Shown in pieces: positions 23,959-32,048 of a DNA stretch of 39,422 nucleotides. Below the pieces are notes generated by a model that was not told the origin of the DNA, did not search any database, and saw only the letters and a program-made list of their open reading frames with translations. Numbering within the stretch: position 1 is the first letter of the stretch; the number at the start of each line of letters is the position of its first letter. Origin of the DNA: Nitrososphaera sp. UBA210 (GTDB lineage: Archaea > Thermoproteota > Nitrososphaeria > Nitrososphaerales > Nitrososphaeraceae). The DNA is taken from assembly GCA_002494895.1 (NCBI GenBank), contig DADA01000098.1, positions 1 through 39,422 of the forward strand, read 5' to 3'. Both the position numbers and the translations under genes were made by a program.

Positions 23959-25221
23959 ATGCCTGATTCCTATTCTGACCTTTCACTGATGGACTTTGGC
24001 ATCTCGTCAAAACAGGAAAAATTCCTGCAAAAAGTCGACAGGGCATGCAGGTCGATAAGGGCTTATGAAGAAAAATGCTACCTGAATGAAAGGCTGAATG
24101 AAAAGATCGTCCCTGTATTCGCGCCAATAGGAATGCTGGGGTGTCCCGTCTCGCGGCGGTACGGTGGGCTTGGATACGACATGCTGACCTATTCTCTGGC
24201 GATTGAAAGAATAGGGATGGAAGGAGCATCACTTCGGACCTTCTTTTCGGTGCACACTTCCATAGGGCAGCTGGTGATCCAGTCCTGGGCTGACGAGCAG
24301 CAGAAGAAAAGAATCCTGCCTGAAACAGCGAACGGCGGAAATATCATGGCGTTTGCACTGACTGAACCTGCCGCAGGAAGCGATCCGTCTTCCATGATTA
24401 CCAAGTTCGAAAAGCGGGCGAACGGCTATGTACTGAAGGGAAAAAAACACTGGATTGGAAATGGTACTTTTGCAGGAATCATGACGACCTACGCCAAAGA
24501 CCCCGTTAGCGGCCGGATCTCGGCGTTCATTGTTGATGGAGACTCCCCTGGTATGAGAAAGGTCGAGATGAAGAACAAGATCGGATTATTGACAGTCAAG
24601 AACGCCGAGATCTTTTTTGATAATTGTCTTATTCCGAAAATGAATTTGCTTGGAGGCGAAGGCCAGGGGCTGAGCATTGCCTATAGTGCTCTGATAGACG
24701 GCCGACTTAGCGTAGCAGCTGGTGCCGTTGGCGTCATGAGCGACTGCCTCGATGAATGCATCCAATACGCAAAGACGAGAGAACAGCATGGTTCTGTGCT
24801 GGCAAAGAAGCAGTTGATCCAGGAACACATAGCGAAGATCGCAGTTAGTTTGGAGAGCTCGCGCTGGCTGACCTACAGGGCTGCGATTGCAAGGCAGGCA
24901 CTTCATGAATACGTCGAAAAGTTCCAGGCAGATCATGATGACTGGCAATCTAGGCTGGGCAGGAACAACAAGGAATATTCCAGGCTCCGAGGCGTCGCCG
25001 ACAAATTCGCCGCAATAGCCAAGTTTCATGCCAGCAACTGCGCTTTTGACGCGGCGAATAGGTCTGTCCAAGTATTTGGCTCGGCGGGGTACAGGAAAAC
25101 CACCCGTGTAGCCAGACACTTTCTTGATTCGAGGGCCACTATGATCTACGAAGGAGCGAATGAAGTGCTGGAGCTAAAGATAGCGTCGCAAGTCCTTGGA
25201 AAGGAATACGCTGCATACTAG
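23959..25221 (+). CDS. Acyl-CoA dehydrogenase
   Basis: A flavoprotein that oxidises an acyl-CoA to the enoyl-CoA. From ATG 23959 (MPDSYSDLSLMDFGISS) it has 420 residues, the family length. Visible motifs are RRYGGLGYDMLTYSLAIERIG, AFALTEPAAGSDPS, HWIGNGTFAG, the signature EQHGSVLAKKQLIQEHIA, and the catalytic glutamate in MIYEGANEVLELKIAS. A CTTTTATAC box (23928-23938) lies 26 nt before this ATG, so I reject the longer open frame upstream. Its substrate is unknown; some features recall glutaryl- or short-chain enzymes. Confidence 0.9.
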   Translation: MPDSYSDLSLMDFGISSKQEKFLQKVDRACRSIRAYEEKCYLNERLNEKIVPVFAPIGMLGCPVSRRYGGLGYDMLTYSLAIERIGMEGASLRTFFSVHTSIGQLVIQSWADEQQKKRILPETANGGNIMAFALTEPAAGSDPSSMITKFEKRANGYVLKGKKHWIGNGTFAGIMTTYAKDPVSGRISAFIVDGDSPGMRKVEMKNKIGLLTVKNAEIFFDNCLIPKMNLLGGEGQGLSIAYSALIDGRLSVAAGAVGVMSDCLDECIQYAKTREQHGSVLAKKQLIQEHIAKIAVSLESSRWLTYRAAIARQALHEYVEKFQADHDDWQSRLGRNNKEYSRLRGVADKFAAIAKFHASNCAFDAANRSVQVFGSAGYRKTTRVARHFLDSRATMIYEGANEVLELKIASQVLGKEYAAY

Positions 25222-25269
25222 TCGCCTATCCAAAAATCTTAAAGCATACACTGTATTGCTATTCGTAGC

Positions 25270-25899
25270 ATGGCTTCAACTATGCAGATACCAGAGTGGC
25301 ATCTAAAGGCGGATTATGTAGAAACGTGCAACTGCGACTTTGGCTGCCCCTGCAACTTTAACGGGTTTCCAACGGATGGATTTTGCAGGGCACTCGTGCT
25401 ATATCACATCAAAAGCGGACATTACGGAAACGTAAATCTCGATGGCCTCGATGTGGTCTTTGCTGCTTCTTGGCCAAAGGCAATACACGAAGGCAATGGA
25501 ACTACTCAGCTTTTCGTTTCCGAGAAAGCCAGCAGGGATCAACGCGAGGCCATCATTCAGATATTTTCTGGTAACGCCAAAGGCGATGGGCCATTTGCCA
25601 TATTTGCGCCCACCTTCAAATACATACTCGAGCCCCGGTTCGCCGCAATCAATGTAAAGATCGACGGCAGAAGGAGCAGCTTTTCGGTGCCAGATATCAT
25701 CGACGTCCAGATTGAAAACTTTCGGAATCCAGTCACGGGCGAGGAACAGGACACAAAGATCAACCTACCGGGAGGCTTTATCTGGAAGATGGCGGATTGC
25801 GCCAGATCAAGAATCATGAAGATAATGACACCTAGTCTGAACTTTGATGATTCGGGCAAGAACGCGTTCTACTCTGTGGTAGAACACAAGGGTCCCTAG
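25270..25899 (+). CDS. DUF1326 domain protein
   Basis: The 209-residue protein matches DUF1326: WHLKADYVETCNCDFGCPCNFNGFPTDGFC at the N-terminus, with cysteines C21, C25 and C27 that could bind metal, then VVFAASWPKAIHEGNGT and the typical GDGPFAIFAPTFKYILEPRFA. It is probably cytoplasmic (no signal peptide). DUF1326 and DUF2182 genes are often adjacent elsewhere and may act together; here they are separated. A CTTAAAGCATA box precedes the ATG by 26 nt. The stop shares CTAG with the convergent aminotransferase. Confidence 0.88.
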   Translation: MASTMQIPEWHLKADYVETCNCDFGCPCNFNGFPTDGFCRALVLYHIKSGHYGNVNLDGLDVVFAASWPKAIHEGNGTTQLFVSEKASRDQREAIIQIFSGNAKGDGPFAIFAPTFKYILEPRFAAINVKIDGRRSSFSVPDIIDVQIENFRNPVTGEEQDTKINLPGGFIWKMADCARSRIMKIMTPSLNFDDSGKNAFYSVVEHKGP

Positions 25900-27140
25900 T
25901 CTGACAGAAATGCCTCTTCCATAAGCGCCAGGCCCTCTTCCAGTTCTTCTCCCTTCACGATAAGTGGAGGAATCACTCTCATGGATTTCTGGCCGGCAGG
26001 CAAGAGCAAAAGGCCCTTCTTGAAGGCGCCCTTCAGGCACGAGTCCCGCCTTGCCTTTGATTCAAACTCTATCCCGATCATAAGCCCGAGGCCGCGAGCG
26101 TCAGTGATGCCACACTTTTCTTTCGAAGCCAAGTCGAGTATGCCTCGCTTGAGCATCTCGCCCATGCGGGATGCATTGTCCAGCAGCCGGTCCTGCTTGA
26201 CGACTTTGATGATTCTAGCGCCCACTGCCATGTCGATTCTGCTGCCACCTCCCCAGGTGCTTGAAAGAACGCCCTGTTCTCTCGGATCAAATTCTTCAAG
26301 GTATGCAGACATGCCTACCTGAAGCGCCTTTGCGGCGCTCATGATGTCAGGCCTGACTCCATAGTGTTCAAACGCCCACCACTTGCCTGTTCTTCCCATC
26401 CCCGACTGAACCTCGTCAAGAATCAGGGGTACACCATACTCGTCCGCAGCGCCTCTCAAGCGCTGTACGAACTTGTCGCTGGCGAAATTGTAGCCGCCTT
26501 CGCCCTGGACTACCTCTGTTAGAATAAATGCCGCGGCGTTCTCCTTCAAGAGTTTCTCCACCGCGTCGATCTCCGGGTCTGCGTCAGATGTGCAGAACTT
26601 TATCCTCAGCACTGGCAGCTGGGGAAAGCCTGCTTTCTGTACCGGCTTGCTATACGTAAAGCTGAGCGCGCCAAGAGTCCTTCCGTGAAACGCGTTGATG
26701 CACGATATGCCGGGTAGATTTGAAGGAGTGTCCTTGGACATTTTCTTGTACGCTACCTTGATCGCATTTTCTACCGCTTCGGCGCCGCTGTTTATGAAAA
26801 AAGTCCTGAACCTGCCGGGCAGTATTGACAAGATCTGCTGTGACAATTCAGCATGTTCCTCACAGTAAAAGTCCTGGCCTGCTATCTTGTGGGCCCCATT
26901 CTTTGAATATTCTGCCAGTACTTCCATTATTGCCGGGTGCGAATAGCCAAGCGGGGACGATCCAATGTTGGAAGTAAAATCCAGGAATCGATTCCCGTCG
27001 ACATCCTCTAACATGCAGCCGTCGCCATTCGAAATTACAAGCGGATAGGTAAATGTCGAATCGTAGCAGTTCTTTGATATTATGTCGATGACCCGTGTTG
27101 CATTGCGTCCTGGTGGCTCGGTGACTATCTTGGCTACCAC
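25896..27140 (-). CDS. Class III aminotransferase, lysine 6-aminotransferase-like
   Basis: This is a PLP enzyme of the ornithine/GABA aminotransferase fold: FFINSGAEAVENAIKVA (115-131), AFHGRTLGALS, ILDEVQSGMGRTG (D242 contacts the pyridine nitrogen) and K271 in SAAKALQVG for the Schiff base. The segment LSSTWGGGSRIDM and the ending LLLLPAGQKSMRVIPPL resemble L-lysine 6-aminotransferases more than acetylornithine or GABA enzymes, which usually carry a THGSTFGGN-like loop. The exact substrate is uncertain. The start is GTG with a GGCTTAATAG box 26 nt upstream. Confidence 0.88.
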   Translation of the reverse strand: MVAKIVTEPPGRNATRVIDIISKNCYDSTFTYPLVISNGDGCMLEDVDGNRFLDFTSNIGSSPLGYSHPAIMEVLAEYSKNGAHKIAGQDFYCEEHAELSQQILSILPGRFRTFFINSGAEAVENAIKVAYKKMSKDTPSNLPGISCINAFHGRTLGALSFTYSKPVQKAGFPQLPVLRIKFCTSDADPEIDAVEKLLKENAAAFILTEVVQGEGGYNFASDKFVQRLRGAADEYGVPLILDEVQSGMGRTGKWWAFEHYGVRPDIMSAAKALQVGMSAYLEEFDPREQGVLSSTWGGGSRIDMAVGARIIKVVKQDRLLDNASRMGEMLKRGILDLASKEKCGITDARGLGLMIGIEFESKARRDSCLKGAFKKGLLLLPAGQKSMRVIPPLIVKGEELEEGLALMEEAFLSD

Positions 27141-27251
27141 GGCATGAATTGCGAGTCGCCACTATTAAGCCCGTACCTCCGGATGGAGCCCACCTCGCTA
27201 TCCTATCCCTGCCAATGGTTAAGGGGCGCCTACATACCAAATACTAAATAA

Positions 27252-27806
27252 GTGAAAACGATATCTGACGACGTGAAGGTACTCGTAGCCGAAGACGAGG
27301 CTGTCATTTTGATGCAGTACAGGATGGCACTTGAAGGCAGAGGGCACCAGGTTGTGGGAGCCCGGGATGGAGAAGAATGCGTAAGGTTGTACGAAGCAGA
27401 AAGCCAGAATGCGTCTGCAGGGGCATGCCCGTTTGATGCGGTTCTGCTGGATTACAGGATGCCCAAAATGGACGGGATGGAGGTTGCAAAAAAAATCCTG
27501 GCTTCAACTCCGGATCAGCGAATTATCATTGCATCGGCATTCACGAAGGAGGCCCTTGTCGAGTCTGTCAAGCAGCTAAAGCAGGTCGTAGAATTACTTC
27601 AAAAGCCGTTTGACCTTGACGTACTGGGAGACGTACTTGAAGACAAAGAGATCTTTAGCCAGCTTGAAATGTTAAACGTCAAAGTGTCAGATATCAAGGG
27701 TATGAATCCTACACATGAACAGGTTAGGGACCTCCTGGAAGGTCTGAACAAGATTTACGCGCACGGAACAAACGATGCAGGCTCGCTTTCCAGCGCGAGC
27801 GCTTGA
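27252..27806 (+). CDS. Response-regulator receiver protein with short C-terminal extension
   Basis: A CheY-like domain fills residues 8-125, with phospho-acceptor D67 (AVLLDYRMP), S95 (IIASAF) and K118 (LQKPFD). A 60-residue tail (LGDVLEDKEIFSQLEML... THEQVRDLLEGLNKIY) has no recognised output domain. It resembles the receiver at 21088 in the loop before the phospho-acceptor and in the FDLD after the conserved lysine, so the two are probably paralogs. The GTG start is set by frame only. No kinase is adjacent. Confidence 0.88.
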   Translation: MKTISDDVKVLVAEDEAVILMQYRMALEGRGHQVVGARDGEECVRLYEAESQNASAGACPFDAVLLDYRMPKMDGMEVAKKILASTPDQRIIIASAFTKEALVESVKQLKQVVELLQKPFDLDVLGDVLEDKEIFSQLEMLNVKVSDIKGMNPTHEQVRDLLEGLNKIYAHGTNDAGSLSSASA

Positions 27807-27948
27807 TCTGCATCGGGCATTCCACGTGCCTGTCCGAATTATCAAACTTTGCTTGCGATGCCGTGAGACAGGAATCCCTAGGGCTCTCAAAGTATGTTAA
27901 TTCCGCGTTGATTCTGTCACAGACGGTTTGATCCGATTCCTAGACAGA

Positions 27949-28365
27949 TTAGGTAGTGCAAGAGACGCGATCCGGCTTTTCTACTAAAGTCAGTGTCTCA
28001 TCTCCAGGTACCGCAGTTCCTCCAACTATCTTGAGACGGATTGTATCGCCGATTTGTTTTTGTTCAAGGGCACCCGCTATGTCACTGAGAGCTGTTACTT
28101 TATTGCCTTCTACTTCTGTAATGATGTCATTAATCTGCAGCCCTGCATTGGCCGCAGGACTGCCTGGTTCAACGCAAGCTATGCGAAATCCTTCGTTCTG
28201 CGTTAGATCCAACTCTTCAACCATTTGTGGGTTGACTATTGAACCCGTGATGCCCAGCCATGGCTCTACGATCTCCACGGGATTACCCGATACGTAAGAA
28301 AAGGCGGCCCCGACTACAGCGATTAGTAGCACAAACGAGATCGCCGTATTGGTAGGATTGTGCAT
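27949..28365 (-). CDS. Membrane-anchored stand-alone PDZ domain protein
   Basis: An N-terminal anchor (about 8-26) leads into a single PDZ domain: EPWLGITGSIV, FRIACVEPGSPAANAGLQINDIITEVEG, and IGDTIRLKIVGG. These are typical of HtrA/DegP PDZ domains, but no protease domain is attached. It may bind unfolded or C-terminal peptides outside the membrane and recruit a separate protease. An AGATTATTGC box lies about 26 nt before the ATG at 28365 (another ATG directly precedes it). Confidence 0.82.
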   Translation of the reverse strand: MHNPTNTAISFVLLIAVVGAAFSYVSGNPVEIVEPWLGITGSIVNPQMVEELDLTQNEGFRIACVEPGSPAANAGLQINDIITEVEGNKVTALSDIAGALEQKQIGDTIRLKIVGGTAVPGDETLTLVEKPDRVSCTT

Positions 28366-28404
28366 CAATTCTTTTGAGCCTAATGGGGCAATAATCTTTT
28401 CGAA

Positions 28405-28809
28405 TCACAAACCCCCGTACTTGGGAAGATAGCTCTTACAAATGCTGCATCCAAACAGTGAAGCTCGTGAGCCCGGGGTCAAACGCCCGATTTCGCCAAT
28501 GATGAGCCTGCCTTGGGTTTCCGCTGCTTTCATCCTGGGCAGATCGCCCTGTTTGACTCCATATATCACCGGGACGATCGGGACCACTTTGCCGCAGGTA
28601 TCGCAAAACCCCTCGGAAATTCTGCGAGGATGCTCTTTGTGGTATTCTGAGTGTAGCCTGTTTGCCTCCTCTGAGGTCATGCCAAAAGCGTCGGCGATCT
28701 TGTAGTTGATCCTGTAGAATATCGGATCTCCCTCGTCATTTTCGTTTTCTTTCAAGTAGGATGCATGCAGGTCCTTGAGCATTGTTGCAATTGTCTTGTC
28801 TGGCTCCAA
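28405..28809 (-). CDS. Zinc-binding hypothetical protein, 134 aa
   Basis: The N-terminal half is helical (TIATMLKDLHASYLKENENDEG, IADAFGMTSEEANRLHSEYH). The C-terminal half has FCDTCGKVVPIVPVIYGVKQGD and LFGCSICKSYLPKYG, two CxxC knuckles around a segment resembling widespread zinc-containing domains of unknown function. The TTG start is uncertain; a GGGAGGG motif upstream could act as a ribosome-binding site. No specific function is assigned. Confidence 0.65.
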   Translation of the reverse strand: MEPDKTIATMLKDLHASYLKENENDEGDPIFYRINYKIADAFGMTSEEANRLHSEYHKEHPRRISEGFCDTCGKVVPIVPVIYGVKQGDLPRMKAAETQGRLIIGEIGRLTPGSRASLFGCSICKSYLPKYGGL

Positions 28810-28991
28810 AGGCAGATTCCCTCCCTAGCGGCATGGGCTCCGGTGTGCCCATTCCAATATCGAAATTAAAGGATAGCGTTCCATCTCATTCAAGAACAGG
28901 AAGGCACGAGTCTGCCTTGATTCCGCGACGCCCGACAAACATTGGGGGATCGAATACCAGATTATTTATTTCTATGACCTGGCGTAATCCA

Positions 28992-29366
28992 TTATTCTTG
29001 CTGCGCCAGATAGCGATGCAGCCAGTGTCCGTCATGTGGATTAGACATCAGGCGGCCGATTTTTCTGTAATAGGAGATAAATTCAGTGCCTCTCTCCGTT
29101 ATTTTGAACCTCATGTCATCTGATTCTTCAAGCAGGCCCAATTCAACGAGATGCCATAAATAGAACTTTAGCATCTGATGACTAAGATTGGCTTTGTACA
29201 TTATGCTGGTTTTTCTAGTCCAGGATTCGCATAGCGAAAGAATGTCCGCTATGATGTCGATCGTTCCCCTGGCGCCTCTCCTAAAGATGCCCGGACGACT
29301 TTTGTTGGCGTTTGACAACCCCTGAGCTTCCCCGATCAACGGAAACACGATCTGATTTAAAGTCAA
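28992..29366 (-). CDS. Winged-helix regulator (HTH_45-like)
   Basis: The core GTIDIIADILSLCESWTRKTSIMYKANLSHQMLKFYLWHLVELGLL plus the wing FKITERGTEFISYYRKIGRLM is the thaumarchaeal small winged-helix pattern. The first 20-30 residues look non-conserved. A GACTTTAAATC box (29353-29364) overlaps the annotated TTG, so the true start may be a TTG at 29318 or 29339. It lies 46 nt downstream of the MFS gene in the same direction and may be co-transcribed with it. Confidence 0.75.
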   Translation of the reverse strand: MTLNQIVFPLIGEAQGLSNANKSRPGIFRRGARGTIDIIADILSLCESWTRKTSIMYKANLSHQMLKFYLWHLVELGLLEESDDMRFKITERGTEFISYYRKIGRLMSNPHDGHWLHRYLAQQE

Positions 29367-29412
29367 TGCATTGGAAACACAGAGGCGGCTTTCATTTCTG
29401 GATTGGAAAGTA

Positions 29413-30684
29413 CTAGTGCGACTCTTTACGCAGCTGAAGAGGCTGGATGATCAAAAGTGACGTAACGCCGATGACCACGCTGGTTGCACCAAAGGCAATA
29501 AACCATGACAGTGGATCGCTACTAAACATAGAGACTACAAAGCCTACGAAAAGAGGTCCGAGTATCAACCCCAAGTCGCCTATCATGCGATTAAAGCCGA
29601 TCCCGCGAGTGAGATGCGAATGCAGCCTTGCTGGCGATCCGGCTTCACTCGATATTCCTACCGCTCCGACTTTTCTGACCCTTGCTTCTATCTGTTCTGC
29701 GGCCCACGCAATGGACTGGCCAAAGAATCCCGACGAAACCCCCATAAGCATCATTATGACCAGCAGCTGGCCGAACGATGACGTTAGTGGTATTGTGGCC
29801 GTGAGCAGCGCAGAAAACAGGATCGCCGCAAAGAGCGGCTTTTTCATCCCGTAAACACGAGTAACCCTGCCAGAGAAATATGACGCTGCGAGGCTAGCCA
29901 GAGAGGAAGCAGTAAGGATTATGCCGACATCATATACTGTGAGAGCGAGGCTGCCGTATGCAAAGAGAGGCATGCCTGTAGAGTAGATTCCTGCTCTCAG
30001 AAATGCAAAGCCGAATGTGGCTACGCCTGCAGTGTTGATGTAGAAGGACAGGTTGGACATCCGCACGGAATTCTGCGATTCTCCGCTGTCGTTACGATCT
30101 TCCAACCGAAACCTCCCTTTCCTGCTGAACAAGGAAATCACTGCCAAGGCGACTGCCATCATGACTGCAAATGCAAGATACGGAGAGTTGTAGCCGTAGA
30201 GTACTGCTATTGGAGCGCCGACTATGGGTCCAACAATTGGGCCGAGCATGAGTATAGACTGATAGGTGCCCATCGTAGTCGCCCGCTTCGATGATTCAGA
30301 TGAAAGCAAGATGAATGAGACGGCCGCGCTCACATAGATAGATGAGCCGACGCCTTCCAGAATCCTCGCGGAGAACAGTATCCAGTAACTTGGCGCCAGT
30401 CCGGCGAGCAACGCCGCGCCAACAAGGATGCCGAGCCCCAGAATCATTGTCCTGTGGAGCCCTAGCCTATCAGCAAGAAATCCGGATGGTAAATCAAAGA
30501 TCAGTCTGCCGATCGCAAAGCCCGCAATGGCGGCACCTATCAGGAGCTCATTGGCCCCCAGATGACCGGCGTATAGCGCGAGGGATGGGGTTGCCATGCT
30601 TGATCCCATCATCACTATTAGCGAAACCAGTGAAAGGGCTACCACGCCCGGCTTGACTGAAAGCATTGGACCTATCGAGAGCAT
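29413..30684 (-). CDS. Major facilitator superfamily transporter
   Basis: The 423-residue protein has about 12 TM helices in two halves joined by a charged loop (RKGRFRLEDRNDSGES). Motif A is visible as DLPSGFLADRLGLHRTMI (about 65-82), and LGPIVGPIVGAPIA resembles motif C of drug antiporters. The substrate is unknown; drug or metabolite efflux is the usual guess for such proteins. A winged-helix gene follows closely and may regulate it. Confidence 0.88.
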   Translation of the reverse strand: MLSIGPMLSVKPGVVALSLVSLIVMMGSSMATPSLALYAGHLGANELLIGAAIAGFAIGRLIFDLPSGFLADRLGLHRTMILGLGILVGAALLAGLAPSYWILFSARILEGVGSSIYVSAAVSFILLSSESSKRATTMGTYQSILMLGPIVGPIVGAPIAVLYGYNSPYLAFAVMMAVALAVISLFSRKGRFRLEDRNDSGESQNSVRMSNLSFYINTAGVATFGFAFLRAGIYSTGMPLFAYGSLALTVYDVGIILTASSLASLAASYFSGRVTRVYGMKKPLFAAILFSALLTATIPLTSSFGQLLVIMMLMGVSSGFFGQSIAWAAEQIEARVRKVGAVGISSEAGSPARLHSHLTRGIGFNRMIGDLGLILGPLFVGFVVSMFSSDPLSWFIAFGATSVVIGVTSLLIIQPLQLRKESH

Positions 30685-30773
30685 TGAGGGATCGGGATGA
30701 GAATGGTATGTTCGAGCCGTGCCTAATTTATCTCTGTGTATGTATGCTGATATGCACCAGAATAGCTCGCGGG

Positions 30774-31283
30774 TCAGTCTTTCCTGTAGTGAACGTCGGA
30801 ACTGCCACCTTGTTGACCTATCTTGATTACGATGGTGTCGCCGGCCCTTGCAAATATTCGCTGCCTCTTGTCGTTCGTGAATATCCAGCCAAGGATCAGG
30901 TCTATTGGAAGGAGAAACGCCTTTCCAAAGCTCTCTATCGCTATGCTTCTGACATTCGCTCTATTTCCATTGAGGTCCGTCGTCTTTAGCCGGAAAGCCA
31001 TCTTGCCTAGCGACTGGCCCGTGGTGGTTTCAAAGTAAATCCAGTACGCAAAGAAAACGAGGCTCGTGACTGCCCATCTCGCAGCACCATCCGCGTTCTG
31101 AAACCAACTATCTGGAGTTCCGTCGAGCCAGAACGGCAATGCTACAGCGGCAAAGATTGCCCACAGAACCAGACTTACGATTACGAAATCTATTAGCCAT
31201 GCAAGAAATCTGTCTATCCAGTTGGCGAGCAAGAGATCGCTGCGATTTCCCTGAGAGGCGTTCGCAGGAGTGTCCGAGCTCAT
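30774..31283 (-). CDS. RDD-family membrane protein
   Basis: The 169-residue protein starts with the RDD core (NWIDRFLAWLIDFVIVSLVLW). A second TM helix (WAVTSLVFFAYWIYFE), the typical TTTGQSLGKMAFRLKTTD and a third hydrophobic stretch (FLLPIDLILGWIF) follow. It is a small inner-membrane protein of a family linked to ion or osmolyte transport in bacteria; the archaeal role is unknown. An AGTTATAACC box (31303-31313) lies 26 nt before the ATG. Confidence 0.87.
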   Translation of the reverse strand: MSSDTPANASQGNRSDLLLANWIDRFLAWLIDFVIVSLVLWAIFAAVALPFWLDGTPDSWFQNADGAARWAVTSLVFFAYWIYFETTTGQSLGKMAFRLKTTDLNGNRANVRSIAIESFGKAFLLPIDLILGWIFTNDKRQRIFARAGDTIVIKIGQQGGSSDVHYRKD

Positions 31284-31472
31284 GCTACTCGCGCACGCGT
31301 GTCCGGGTTATAACTGATTGGAGTAATATTGTCATGCAGGCTTCAGTGCTCTTTTTTTCTAGAGTCGGAATATCAGAAAAGTGCGAAATGTGGGAAAGCA
31401 GAGATCCAGACTGCGAAGAGTCGCAAGTCAGCAATTCTTTAATAGCTTGGCAGCCATGGTTTGTCGAAAACA

Positions 31473-31712
31473 ATGGCCGAAGCATATGTTCTAATCAATT
31501 GCGATCTGGGGACGGAAGAAGCTGTGATAAAAGAATTAAAGTCGATTGCGGGCATTTCTGAGGTCAAGGGGGTTTTTGGCGTCTATGACGTGATAGCCAG
31601 GATCAGTTCAGACTCCGAGTCCGGCATAAAGAAGGTGATAGGGAGGGTGCGCGCGATGAACAGTGTAAAGTCAAGTCTCACAATGATGGTTGTCGAAGGT
31701 CAGGGCGACTAG
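31473..31712 (+). CDS. Stand-alone Lrp/AsnC effector (RAM) domain
   Basis: The 79-residue protein consists only of the AsnC ligand-binding domain: EAYVLINCDLGTEEAVIKEL, EVKGVFGVYDVIARI, KVIGRVRAMNSVKSSLTMMVVEG. It lacks DNA-binding sequence, so it probably oligomerises with itself or other Lrp proteins and binds an amino acid. A CTTTAATAGC box (31437-31446) is 26 nt before the ATG, supporting this start over a TTG at 31461. It overlaps the convergent Cys-rich gene by 35 nt. Confidence 0.85.
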   Translation: MAEAYVLINCDLGTEEAVIKELKSIAGISEVKGVFGVYDVIARISSDSESGIKKVIGRVRAMNSVKSSLTMMVVEGQGD

Positions 31713-31887
31713 GCTTGTCATTATGAGGTGCCGAATAGCTCTGGCATTCGCAAATACCAAATAGACACTTCGAATTCCCGGCTATGTGGTAGTCCTTGTG
31801 ATGACTGCAAACGCAAACGTGTCTTCGGCCAAGGATAGAGTACTTTGACAAGATTCTGGCTTCAGACGATTTGTCAGCACGCCGCAC
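31678..31887 (-). CDS. Small Cys/His-rich zinc-binding protein
   Basis: The core RRHVCVCSHHKDYHIAGNSKCLFGICECQSYSA has a CxCxH...H...C...CxC arrangement. I have seen this in tiny zinc-binding proteins of this lineage and related bacteria (form: CxCGH...H...C...CxCxxF). A GTG at 31887 with TATA-like CTATAATAAAAG (about 31907-31918) 26 nt upstream gives 69 residues; an ATG at 31926 is the alternative. The 3' end runs into the convergent RAM-domain gene. The role is unknown. Confidence 0.6.
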   Translation of the reverse strand: MRRADKSSEARILSKYSILGRRHVCVCSHHKDYHIAGNSKCLFGICECQSYSAPHNDKPSRPDLRQPSL

Positions 31888-31926
31888 GGTTCGATATATT
31901 TTCTTCCTTTTATTATAGGCGAGCAT

Positions 31927-32048
31927 GAAATTCTATTAAATGACATGCAATGTAAATCTTGCACAATTTATCCGTCAACGATTCCAGACTAAAAGTAAGA
32001 AGATGGGACTTTGCCCATCGATCATATCGCAAAAGCGAGGTAAGGGGG
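31927..32048. terminator. Short gap with a hairpin downstream of ftsZ
   Basis: GATGGG (32002-32007) and CCCATC (32014-32019) form a 6-bp stem with a 6-nt loop about 30 nt after the ftsZ stop. A pyrimidine-rich CTTCTTACTTTT follows on the minus strand. It is a candidate ftsZ terminator; no gene is seen here. Confidence 0.4.
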
